Part shown: positions 1 to 8,504 of the stretch, piece after piece
Layout: each line of letters begins with the position of its first letter
Position numbering within the stretch: the first letter of the stretch is position 1
From: Planctomycetota bacterium
Lineage (GTDB): Bacteria > Planctomycetota > UBA1135 > UBA2386
DNA: 64,000 bases
Direction: 5' to 3'
Assembly (NCBI GenBank): GCA_016716265.1
Contig: JADJWQ010000001.1
Location: 496,001 to 560,000 of the forward strand
Program-made: the position numbers and the translations under genes
The notes under the pieces: generated by a model
Databases searched by the model: none
Seen by the model: the letters and a program-made list of their open reading frames with translations, nothing else
What the model was told of the DNA's origin: nothing

Positions 1-70
1 CGAATCTCGCTCGCGGTGCTCGCCAACACATCGAGCCGACCGGAGTCCGTCGTGATGGCCGAGTCACGGA

Positions 71-605
71 GTAAGCGTTCGGTAGCCCCCATCTACTTTC
101 CGCCGACGCGCCGCCCAGGCTGTGGCGCATGGCGAAGCACACCCCAGCGCGGATCGCCGAGATCCGCGAACACCTGTCCAAGCTCGCGGCCCGCCGCATC
201 GCGGTAGCCGACTACGCGCGCGAGATCGACGTGGCGGACTGGACGATCTACTCGTGGCTGAAGCAGCACGGCACCGACGCGCTGGCCGAGCAGGTCGCGC
301 CGCGGGCCGCGCGGTCGGCTGCGGGCGTCGACCTGGTCGAGGTCCGCGTCGGCTCGGGATCGTGCATCGAGATCCAGGTAGGCGACGTCACGGTCCGCGT
401 CCCGCCTGCATCGACTGCCGATGACGTCGGTGCCGTGCTGGAGGCGGTGAACTCATGCTGAGCCTGCCTCCCTCGGTCATCATCTTCCTCGCGCGTAACA
501 ACACCGACATGCGCAAGCAGATCGACTCGCTCGCGGCGCTGGTGGCGCACGTCCTCGAAGAGGATCCGATGAGCGGGCATCTGTTCGTGTTCTGCAACCG
601 CGCGC
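71..605 (+). mobile_element. Truncated IS66-family element (left part)
   Basis: The segment opens at 71 with GTAAGCGTTCGGTAGCCCCC, which matches the terminal repeat of the complete IS66 element at 14034 with one mismatch. It carries a tnpA homologue (129-461) and the first third of tnpB (from 455). Homology to IS66 stops abruptly after the tnpB codons for FCNRAQ at about 605, where integrase-tail sequence begins. The tnpC gene and the distal terminal repeat are absent, so this is a relic. Positions 1-70 upstream hold no recognisable gene. Confidence 0.8.
129..461 (+). CDS. tnpA: IS66-family accessory protein TnpA
   Basis: This 110-residue protein is a close relative of the TnpA encoded at 13635-13976; both begin MAKHTPARIAEIREHLSKLA. 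TnpA of IS66 elements is a small protein with an N-terminal helix-turn-helix (here about residues 10-50), needed with TnpB for transposition by TnpC. The C-terminal half carries the typical IEIQVGDVTVRVP strand region. Length is normal. It overlaps the start of tnpB by a few bases, as is usual for the family. The reading frame is intact, but the rest of the element is lost, so it is probably non-functional. Confidence 0.8.
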   Translation: MAKHTPARIAEIREHLSKLAARRIAVADYAREIDVADWTIYSWLKQHGTDALAEQVAPRAARSAAGVDLVEVRVGSGSCIEIQVGDVTVRVPPASTADDVGAVLEAVNSC

Positions 606-655
606 AGATGTTCGCGACCCGGGGCGAGCCGAAGAGCACGGACCGCGCTGGCTGA
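455..655 (+). pseudogene. tnpB: Truncated IS66 TnpB (Orf2) joined to an integrase tail
   Basis: Residues 1 to about 51 (MLSLPPSVIIFLARNNTDMR and onwards to FCNRAQ) are the N-terminal part of IS66 Orf2/TnpB, normally about 115 residues. The last 15 residues (MFATRGEPKSTDRAG) are instead the C-terminus of a tyrosine recombinase, almost identical to residues encoded at 19707-19751. The in-frame join at about 603-606 therefore marks a recombination junction between an IS66 copy and an integrase gene end. The chimera is not expected to be functional. Confidence 0.8.
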
Positions 656-895
656 CCTCGGCCGACTCCGCGAGCGCGCTGCTGGCTCGACGGGTCGACG
701 GCACCGACGGCCTCGACTGCGACGCGCCCGCTCTGGCGGCCCACGCTCGCCGACGTGCCGCCGCGGCCCTCCGGCGCGCCCCCTGGGGCGCCCTCGCCAC
801 ACGCGCGCACGTGCGCCTTCGTGCGGTCTGACGCCCAGCCCGGTGCGCCACGCCGCGCGAGTTGGCTCTGCAGGATCGTGCAGGACCGTCGCAAC
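606..895 (+). repeat. Integrase 3'-end/tail repeat, left copy
   Basis: About 290 bp align with 19705-19996 in the same orientation with scattered substitutions and small gaps. Both include the last codons of a tyrosine recombinase (ending STDRAG then a stop) and about 240 bp downstream. Long shared blocks include CGTGCCGCCGCGGCCCTCCG and GCGCGAGTTGGCTCTGCAGG. Similarity ends at GGACCGTCGCA in both. On the right of this copy the ferredoxin pseudogene begins immediately, so 895/896 looks like the right boundary of an integrated element whose body lies to the left of the window. Confidence 0.75.
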
Positions 896-1833
896 ACGAG
901 GATCGTCGCGAGCATGACGACAGCCGCCAGGAGGTCCTCGCCGCGCCGCCACGTGAAGCCGCGGCGTTCGCCGGCGCGCTGGAGCGACCGCAGGCCGGAG
1001 GGGCGCGTCAGGCCGACGCGCAGCGCGTCCTCGGGGCAGGCGGCGATGCAGTCGAGGTCCTTGAGGCACCCCGGGTCGACGACGCTGCCGAAGCGCTGCA
1101 CCTCGCGATGCACGACGACGCCCTACTGACACACCGCCGTGCAGCGGCCGCAGTCGGTGCAGCTCCCGCGCAGCGCGATGCGCACCGGCGCGAGCCGATC
1201 GGCCAGCGCGAACACCGCGCCGTACGGACACGCCGCCGCGCAGAAGCCGCGCGAGCCGAGCATGTAGACGATCGCGAACCCGCAGACGAAGAACGTCAGC
1301 CCCGCGATCCACGCACCCGGCAGGTTGCGCCAGAGGTCGTCGGTCGCGAACGAGGCCCAGTACTCGCCCGGCTGCTGCACGCGCAGCGTCGGCAGCGGCT
1401 CGCCGTGCCAGACCCGCACGAGCTGCGGCCAGACGAACATGTAGAACAACACGACGAACGGCGCGACCCGCAGCACGCGCGAGCGCACGGGCTTCGGCCG
1501 GATGCCGACCTTGCCGAGCAGCCAGCCGCACAGGTCCTGCAGCGCCAGCAGGTGGCACGCCCAGGAGCAGAAGAAGCGCCCGAACACCGCGGCGGCGACG
1601 ACGGTCAGCGCCATCAGCAGGAAGCCCGCCGTGACGATGCCGAGCTCCGTCGTGTACATGACCTCGTTGAGCTCGACCGGCGCCAAGGTGCGGCCGGCGA
1701 GCTGCCAGTGCACGATGTGCGCGGCGAACAACGCGTGCACTCCGATCAGCGTCCAGGCGCGGCGGCGCCCGTAGCGGCCTTCGTCGATCACGCGCGGCGA
1801 CGTGGACGGGGAGGCGGATTCGACGTGGCTCAT
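890..1833 (-). pseudogene. NosR/CcoG-like membrane ferredoxin, broken
   Basis: From an ATG at 1833 the frame encodes several membrane helices, a FCSWACH motif typical of NosR/NapH/CcoG-type membrane ferredoxins, and a Cys-rich stretch (CTDCGRCTAVC). A TAG stop follows at 1125-1123. The same frame then continues without a shift into a second ferredoxin-like segment (GCLKDLDCIAACPEDAL), where the usual second cysteine of CxxCxxCxxxCP is Asp. The C-terminal membrane segment is cut at about 895 by the integrase-tail repeat. Such proteins hold [4Fe-4S] clusters and move electrons in or near the membrane. The nonsense codon, the lost ligand and the truncation together make this a pseudogene. The start could also be further upstream, at 1935. 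Confidence 0.7.
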
Positions 1834-1974
1834 GATGAGTGGCGCGCGCCGGACGGAGCGGACGGCGGCCTCACGATCATCGGGCGCGGAGCGGCCGATG
1901 GATCTTCGCAGAAGGACCCGGTTCGCCGCGATCACCCGTGACAGGGTGACTTCCCCATCGTCACCGCTTCGCCG

Positions 1975-2319
1975 TCAGCCCACGTCCTCGCCCGGGCGCC
2001 ACTGCTCGCCGACGCCGTCGACGAAGAACTCGATCTTGCCGCAGGTACGGCACATGTAGACGTCGTAGCGCTCCCGCCCGACGAACAGCTCGCCCAGGTC
2101 GCCGAGCCAGAAGTCGAGTCGGCCGCCGCCGACGTGGAACTGCCGCGTGCCCAGGTATTCGAGCCGAGCCTCGCAGCGCAGGCAGCTCTGCATCCTGGCC
2201 AGACGTTCCTGTCGTTGCCGGACCTCGGCCTCGGAGAGATCACGTGGCGAGGTGCACTTCCAGCAGGTGTCCCAGGTGTCGTCGTCGATCTCGACGTTGC
2301 AGGTGCGACAGGTCCACAT
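1975..2319 (-). CDS. Small double zinc-ribbon protein
   Basis: This 114-residue protein begins MWTCRTCNVEIDDDTWDTCW and carries CxxC pairs at about residues 4-7 and 19-22. A second set follows in CLRCEARLEY and MCRTCGKIEFF. Four CxxC knuckles suggest two zinc ribbons. The C-terminal ribbon followed by a hydrophobic strand resembles small DUF2007-like or adaptor ribbons, but I cannot assign a partner. It is not obviously in an operon; the next gene upstream on the same strand is about 100 bp away. Function unknown, probably protein-protein or nucleic-acid contacts. Confidence 0.7.
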   Translation of the reverse strand: MWTCRTCNVEIDDDTWDTCWKCTSPRDLSEAEVRQRQERLARMQSCLRCEARLEYLGTRQFHVGGGRLDFWLGDLGELFVGRERYDVYMCRTCGKIEFFVDGVGEQWRPGEDVG

Positions 2320-2415
2320 GCGCGGAGTCTAGCCGAGGCGAGACCGACGATCTCGCGCCTGACACCTTCGGCGCCGTGCCCTCCGTCGCCGGCGGGCAGG
2401 TCGAGACGACGATCG

Positions 2416-2757
2416 TCACGTCGCATGCTCGCGCCACGCCTCGCCGGGGTCTTCCTCCGACCACAGCAAGGCGACCGGCAGCGCGAAGACGAGCCCGCCG
2501 ATCAGCGTCAGCATCACGAACCAACCCCAGTGCAGCCGGGCGAGCCGGCCGCGCGCGAACGTCCAGGCGAGCAGCGGCGCGAGCAGTGCGGCCGCGCACG
2601 AGAGCGCGAGCCCGGCCGGATCGGTCAGCACCGCGACCAGCTGCTCCCGGTGCACCAGACCGTATGCGCAGGTCAGGTTGAGCCCCCCGAAGCCGACGAC
2701 GGCGGCCGCGAGCAGCCAGCCCGTCCCTGTGCCTGTCGGTGCCGCCTTGCCGCTCAT
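2416..2757 (-). CDS. Small polytopic membrane protein, unknown function
   Basis: Starting at the ATG of MSGKAAPTGTG (2757), the product is about 113 residues with three strongly hydrophobic segments: around WLLAAAVVGFGGLNL, LALSCAAALLAPLLAW and GWFVMLTLIGGLVFALPVAL. It ends in a short acidic tail. An in-frame start at 2838 would add 27 basic residues; I prefer the internal start because the extra segment looks like untranslated sequence. No family recognised. Confidence 0.5.
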   Translation of the reverse strand: MSGKAAPTGTGTGWLLAAAVVGFGGLNLTCAYGLVHREQLVAVLTDPAGLALSCAAALLAPLLAWTFARGRLARLHWGWFVMLTLIGGLVFALPVALLWSEEDPGEAWREHAT

Positions 2758-2916
2758 GTCCACGCTCACGACACGAAGGCGCAATCCGCGCCGGGAACCG
2801 GCCATCGCGATCACGTTCTGTCGACGCGACCACGGCACAGGGCTCGGAGAGCGTCCGGTCCGCGGCGGGGATGCCGCCGCGCGATCGCGGTCCCGGTCGC
2901 TGCCTCGCGCGGCGCC

Positions 2917-3615
2917 TCAGGGTGCGACGCGGAGCCGCGCGGCGAGCTGCACGAAGCGCGGGTCCTCGCGCACGGCGTCGAGGTTGCTGTCGTGATCGAT
3001 GTAGTGCGCGTTGGCGAAGCCGTGTCGGACGGCCTCGTCGAGGCACTGGACCGCGTCGTCCGGTCGGCCGGCGAGCGAGAAGATGCACGCCAGGTTGTAG
3101 AGCAGCATCGGCTCCTCGGGGTCGAGCTCGCGCGCCGGGCGCGCCCACTGCAGGCCGCGTTCGGTCTCGCCGAGCGCGACGAGCCCGTTCGCGCCCATGT
3201 AGAGGGCGCGCGCGTCGTCCGGGCTGAGCCGGCAGCGCCGCTCGACCCGCGCCACGCCGACGCGCCGCGCCTCCGCCGCGTCAGCCGGCCGGCCGAGGTC
3301 GTCGTGGACCTGGGCCATCAACAACGGTGGCTGGTTGTCGTCGGGCCGCAGCGCGCTGGCGCGTTCGTAGTGCCGGAGCGCCTCGTCGAGGCGACCCCGC
3401 ATGAAGCAGTGGCGCGCGTAGTGCAGAAACCGCGCGCGCTCGCGCGCCCGTCGACGGTGCTGGAGCGCATGTACGCGGCCGGTGGGCGGGCTGGGGCCGC
3501 GGAGCGGCCACGCAGGACCCTGGCGAGTCCCACGATCGAGGCGCCACCTCGGAGGGACGGGTCCCTCGGCGTTTCGCCGGGGCTCGGGAAGCGGGCCGGG
3601 ATCCGGGTCCTGCAC
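2917..3615 (-). pseudogene. TPR-repeat protein, probably lacking its N-terminus
   Basis: From about residue 55 onward the product is built of tetratricopeptide repeats: RGRLDEALRHYERASALRPD, then GETERGLQWARPARELDPEE and AGRPDDAVQCLDEAVRHGF. It ends with a typical closing stretch, DSNLDAVREDPRFVQLAARL. Tails of this kind usually close much longer proteins, such as TPR-tailed adenylate cyclases, kinases or transcriptional regulators. The first 50 residues are low-complexity Arg/Pro sequence that does not resemble a domain. The upstream DNA (3661-3780) is a relic of an ISKra4-like transposase end, so the N-terminal part was probably removed by that element. It could alternatively be a short genuine TPR protein starting within the frame. 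Confidence 0.5.
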
Positions 3616-3660
3616 GAGGCTCTTGCGAGAGGGTCGCTCACCGACGCCCCACAGCCGGCA

Positions 3661-3780
3661 AGATCTCCTTGGCCTGGCTCCGCCGGAGAGCCCTCGGCGA
3701 GGACCTTCGAGTTCCCAAATGCACTTCGGCTACCCGGTCGCTGCGCCAGAAGCCCCTTTGAACTTCCTACGGGCCTCTCT
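3661..3780 (-). repeat. ISKra4-like transposase tail relic, inverted copy
   Basis: On the minus strand this 120 bp matches 14302-14421 across its whole length with roughly 80-85 percent identity by eye. It includes the codons for the extreme C-terminus of an ISKra4-like transposase and the non-coding end finishing AAGGAGATCT. The rest of the transposase is missing here. The two copies lie in opposite orientations about 10.6 kb apart. Confidence 0.7.
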
Positions 3781-4306
3781 TCGTCCCGTACTCTGTGACG
3801 AAGAGCGTCCTGACCGCTCTACCAGTCAGTGTGTGACCGTCGCCCTCGGGCCTCCTGGCCCGGGGGCGACGTCGCTTTCTGGGGTCTACGTAACGTCGCC
3901 ACGCGTGGTCGGATGCGGCGACGGGGGGCGTGGTGGGGGCGGCGACCGGACGGGCCTGGTTCAGGCGATCCAGAGCCAGATCCGGCTCCGGATGCTCTCG
4001 AACTCTGAGAGCACGAGGTGGGTCATGAGCCCCAGGGCTGATGACCGGTAGGCGGTCGGGACGCTCCTCGAACACGACCGGCAACGACGCGACGTGGTTA
4101 GGCCACGCGATCGGTCTGCGCCCTGCGTCCCCGGTCCGTGCGCGGGCTGACCGGCCGAAGCCGGATCGAGCGTCGTGGTCCTCGCGGTATCCTTGCCTCG
4201 AGGACGCCGGCAGTGAGTAACGGCAGCCTGCGCCTCCTACGCGCCCAGGGAGAGTGCTGCTTCCCTGCCGACGCGTGACGATCACGCTCCACCGCGGAAC
4301 CGGCCC
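3781..4306. other. Intergenic stretch without a recognisable gene
   Basis: Apart from the strong hairpin at 3838-3871, I see no conserved reading frame or RNA gene in these 526 bases. The promoter of the sigma factor gene at 4307 should lie at its right end, but no clear core promoter can be read. Confidence 0.5.
3838..3871. terminator. Long GC-rich inverted repeat, possible terminator or IS end
   Basis: CGTCGCCCTCGGGCC is followed by a TCCT loop and GGCCCGGGGGCGACG. The arms pair over 15 positions with one mismatch. No run of T follows on either strand, only TCGCTTTC to the right, so intrinsic termination is uncertain. It lies between the transposase relic and the sigma factor gene and may instead belong to the lost mobile element. 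Confidence 0.4.
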
Positions 4307-4954
4307 ATGGGGACTTCGGACACGACGCGCATGCTCGAGCGATGGCACGCGGGTGACCCGCGTTGCCTCGACGACCTGCTGAAGCAGCACCTGCCGTGGC
4401 TGCGGGAGCAGATCCACCGCCAGCTCGGCGACGTCCTGCGGCGCAAGGGTGAGACCATGGACTACGTGCAGGACGCGATGGTCCAGTTCCTGCAATACGC
4501 GCCGCGGTTCCAGGTCGAGAGCGAGGCGAGCTTCCGCGCCCTGCTCCTGCGCGTGGCGAGGAACGCGTTGTGCAACCGCTATGACTGGTTCACCGCGCGC
4601 CGTCGGGCGATCGCGCAGGAGCGGCCGCTTCCGGCCACCACGATCCTGAATCTGAGCGGGGCGTCGCGCTCGGCCGTCACGCCGAGCCACGTGGCGATGC
4701 GCCACGAGAGCGAGGCCTGGGTGCGGCTCGGCATGGAGCTGCTCGACCCCGAGGAGCGCAACCTCCTGGTCTTGCGGCAGTGGGACGACACGCCGTTCGC
4801 CGTGATTGGCGAGCAGCTGGGCATCACCGAGGACGCGGCGCGCATGCGCCACAAGCGCGCCGTCGTCCGCCTCTCCGAGTGCGTCTGGCAGCTGCGCACC
4901 GGCAGGCTCGACAAGCTGCTCGCGGCGTCGGCGGACGCTGCCGGCGAGCCATGA
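4307..4954 (+). CDS. ECF-type RNA polymerase sigma factor
   Basis: The 215-residue protein has the two-domain layout of extracytoplasmic-function sigma factors. A region-2 helix set lies around residues 20-95 (DYVQDAMVQFLQYAPRF, then FRALLLRVARNALCNRYDW). A region-4 helix-turn-helix lies around 145-195 (LLDPEERNLLVLRQWDDTPF, then IGEQLGITEDAARMRHKRAV). It directs RNA polymerase to specific promoters. Its stop overlaps the start of the downstream Ser/Thr kinase gene in an ATGA arrangement, so the two are translationally coupled. ECF factors of this type are commonly encoded beside transmembrane Ser/Thr kinases in planctomycetes, and control by kinase-driven phosphorylation is plausible but not shown. 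Intact gene. Confidence 0.9.
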   Translation: MGTSDTTRMLERWHAGDPRCLDDLLKQHLPWLREQIHRQLGDVLRRKGETMDYVQDAMVQFLQYAPRFQVESEASFRALLLRVARNALCNRYDWFTARRRAIAQERPLPATTILNLSGASRSAVTPSHVAMRHESEAWVRLGMELLDPEERNLLVLRQWDDTPFAVIGEQLGITEDAARMRHKRAVVRLSECVWQLRTGRLDKLLAASADAAGEP

Positions 4955-6774
4955 GCGCCGACCCGATCGCCGACGCGATCGCCGAATTCCAGGAGGCGAT
5001 CTTCGCCGGGAAACACCTGGACCCCGCGGCGTTCTGCGCCGATCACCCGGAGGCAGGACCCGAACTCGCAGCGCGACTCGACAACTTCCTGCAGGTGATG
5101 TCAGCGCTGGCGCCAGACCGCACGACCGAACCGCCCGAGGAGACCGAGGCCTTCGCCCTCGCCGGCCGAACGATCGGTGACTACCGCATCGTGCGTGAAC
5201 TCGGCCGCGGCGGCATGGGCGTGGTCTACGAGGCCGAGCAGCTCTCGCTGCAACGCCGCGTCGCACTCAAGCTGATCCGGCCCGAGAACCTCGGTCTCCG
5301 GTCCACGCGTGAACGATTCCACCGCGAGGCGCTGGCCGCCTCGCGCCTCGACCACCCGGGCATCTGCCCCGTCTTCGACGTCGGCGATCTCGAGGGCATG
5401 CCCTACATCGCGATGCGCCTGCTGACCGGCGAATCGCTGGCGCGGTGCATCGAGCGCACGCGGGCACACCGCGGCGAACGAGCGGGCGTCGTCGACCTGC
5501 CAGGTGCGGCCGGAGGCGGAGACTCGTCTCCGCGCTCCGGCGAGAGTCACGGCGGCCGACAGCGAGGCCTGTTCACCATCGTGCAGCTGATCGAAGAGGT
5601 GGCGCGGGCACTGCACGCCGCGCATGAGGCGGGCCTCGTGCACCGCGACGTCAAGCCGGGCAACGTTTTCGTGACGCCCGACGGCCGGCCGGTGCTACTC
5701 GACTTCGGACTCGCCCGTATCGAGGGTACCGACGCGGCGCCCCTGACCCGCACCGGCGACCTGCTCGGCACGCCGGCCTACATGTCGCCCGAGCAGCTGC
5801 AGCCGAAACACGGCGCACCGTCCGACCGCCGCACCGACGTGTACTCGCTCGGCGTCACGCTCCACGAGTGTCTGACCCTGCGCCATCCCTACGCCAGCGA
5901 CTCCCAGGAGCGTCTGTACCGCCGCATCCGCCAGGGCGACGCGACGCCCGTGACGCGACATGCCGCGATCCCGCGCGACCTCGTCGCCGTGCTCGAGAAG
6001 GCGATGGAGCGCGACCCGCGCCGTCGCTACCCGACCACGCTCGCCTTCGCCGAGGACCTGCGCCGCGTGAGGACGTTCGAGCCCGTGCACGCGCGGCGTG
6101 CCGGACCTTGGCTGCGCACGCGCCGCTGGACCCAGCGCAACCCGGTCGCGGCGGGCTTCCTCGCGGTCCTGAGCATCGGCCTGGTGGCGGTGAGCTGGTT
6201 GTCGTTGGTGGTGCAGGAGAAGCGGCGGGAGGCCGAGGAGGCGTTGCTCGAGGCGAGGATCACCGCGCTGCGCGCCGAGTCGGGCAGGGTGATGCCCACC
6301 GACCCGGCGAAGGCACTGCGCCTGGCCTACGAGGCACTGATCCTCGACGTCGATGTGCACCCGGAGACGGTCTCCCAACTGCAGGTGGCGGTGGCCTCGA
6401 GCCACGAGGTTCTCCCCGGCATCTACCCGGGCCACGGCGTGGACATCGTGCGCATGTCGCCCGAGGGCGAGGCCTTTCTCGTCCACGTGAGAGAGGCAGT
6501 GCCGACGCCGGCATTCGGCATTTGGCGCGCCGTCGACGGGACATGGGCGGAGCGCCACTTTCCGAGTCCCCTGCCTCGTTTCGTGACACAGGACCTCGAG
6601 TTCGGACCGGCCGGTGACTGGTTCGCCGTCGCCATCGGCAATGGGGTGCGGAGATACGATCTTCGCGGGACCCCGATGGGAGAGGCGCTGACCCTTCGGG
6701 CAGTTCTTGCCGGTCTCGAAATCGACCACCTCGGACGCATCCTGACCCACCTCGACAACGGCAGTGCCGTGCTC

Positions 6775-8504
6775 TGGGTCCCTGAGGCCCAACATGTACG
6801 CGCCGCGCAAACATCTCAAGCGGCGTGCAGAAGAGCAGATACGGGAGTATCGCGGGCTGCGAGGATGGCCGTGACGATGCGCCGGCCCTTCCCGGTGAGC
6901 TGGTAGCGGTTCTGTTTGGGGAGCTTGCGAATGACGCCGTGTGCGCGGAGCAGGCGGAGCTGGCGCGAGGTTCGGGACCGACGTCGGCGACGGTCGGAGT
7001 CATCGGCAGCCGGCTTCTGGTAGAGCCTGTTGACGAGGTCGCGGTTGGTGAAGCCACGCAGGACGAAGGCTCCGTCCGCGATCGCCTGGAACAGGGCAAG
7101 GTCATCGGAATCCCACGGCCGAAGCGCGCGCACGCGCTTCCCGCGGAAGGTGGCGTGCTTGCAGATCGGGGCGATGACTTCGTGCAACGAAGCGTCCTGG
7201 TGCATCTCTGCCAGTGCGTCGAGGTAGCGTTCGTTGGCGCGCTGGCCGATCTCCGTGAGGCGCTCGAGGTCCGCCACGGTCTTCCGGACCGGCTGGACGA
7301 CGAGCTCGCCGGACTCGCCCTTCGGCCTGGGTGCGCGCAGCTCGGTCGGCGCGTTGATGGTCGTCTCGACACGGAGGATGCTGCCGTTCTTGTCGTAGGT
7401 CTTGACCGAGTTGCGGCCTGCGCGGTGCATGACCCGGATGCCTTCGACGCGGTTCTTGAAGTCGCTGGTGACCTCGCCGAGGAAGGCGTGGCTCGCCTTG
7501 CGGCCGAGGAACCGCATGACGTCTGCACAGGAAAACTGAGTCATCGCGTGCTGCACGAGAGGCTGATAGACGGCGGCGAGCGACTGGTGATCAACGAAGA
7601 GGACGTCGGTTGCCCACTCGAGCTGGTGCGCACACCAGTAGTGGTGCGGATCATCTCGCCGGAGAATCGAAGGGAGCGCGGGGTTGACCTCGAGTGCGAG
7701 GCGGTCGAGCACGTGCGGCCAGTCGACGTGGACCTGCTTCGCGAGAAGACGCTGGGCCCGTAACGGATCATCGACATACGGAAAGCAGTTGTCCTCCTTG
7801 ACGAAGCGGATGCACGATTTCGTCATCTCGCGAGCCAGCCACTCGCGTCCATTCATGCAGACCTGAACCGTGAACGGGAACCCAGGTCTGCAGGCGGACG
7901 TGCATCAGACCGAAGCGGGGATGGAGGAAGTAGTGGTAGAGGTGCTGGCACTTTCCGGGTTGTCTGCGGAACTCGCGCCTCTTCGTCTCGCGCGACCTGA
8001 ACAAGTTGAACGTCGTGCAGGGCTCGACGCAGGACAGAACGCAGATCAGGCCTTCGTCGACGGGCGATCGCTTCGAGGATTCGCTGCACGAGCGTTTCCT
8101 TCCGCTCGCGGCTCGACGTCAGGTACCGGTACGGCCGCTCGAGTTCGTGGCACTTGGCCAGCGACGCCGACTTCAACTCCTCGGTCGTCTGCCGGGCGTA
8201 GGCACCGAAGTCCTTGCGGAGGACGCCGATGCTGTTCACGAACGCCTCCATCCCGTGGTTGAACGCCAGGCTCCGGTGCGAGCCCCTGAACACGATCCGG
8301 TCAAAACCCGACAGGACCGCCATGATCGAACCGGCGAAACGCGATAGAAACTGACGCACGGCGCTGCCTCCGCTTGGCTACTTGTTGCAAGCTGGAGTCG
8401 TAGCGGAGAGCGGCGCCGTCTTCATCCCCTGACGACGACCGGCTGCTTCATCCACGTTCGTGCGTCGACCGGGCTACCGGTTGGGTGTCGGGCGAAGCCC
8501 GAGA
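6775..8504 (-). mobile_element. 1.73 kb hairpin-ended element, copy 1 (in kinase gene)
   Basis: This 1730 bp block, read on the minus strand, is the second copy of 17866-19590. Outside a 250 bp interval the two look identical, including more than 1 kb around the large ORF. The kinase gene is restored in frame when the block and one of two CCCA (TGGG on the plus strand) tetranucleotides are removed: TGGG occurs at 6775-6778 and again at 8505-8508. The end at 6775-6791 (TGGGTCCCTGAGGCCCA) can fold on itself. The other end has a perfect 6-bp stem hairpin (TCGGGC, TTC, GCCCGA on the minus strand) ending two bases from the junction. I find no matching terminal inverted repeats between the two ends. 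Confidence 0.85.
6816..8359 (-). pseudogene. Element-encoded protein of unknown family, copy 1 (frameshifted)
   Basis: The 3' portion (7856 to 6816, beginning MNGREWLAREMTKSC) is a 346-residue open frame. The 5' portion begins with GTG at 8359 (RQFLSRFAGSIMAVLSGFDR). Together they make a roughly 510-residue protein with motifs VEPC, NGREWLA, YDKNGSILRVETTIN and, near the C-terminus, a winged-helix-like stretch (LRLLRAHGVIRKLPKQNRY). From memory, single-frame homologues with these motifs are common multicopy hypothetical proteins in Acidobacteria and other soil bacteria; I know of no assigned function. This copy has a one-base insertion near 8077 (LEAIARR where copy 2 reads LERSPVD) and shares with copy 2 a +1 shift just upstream of NGREW. 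It is the presumed mobility protein of the element. Confidence 0.65.
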
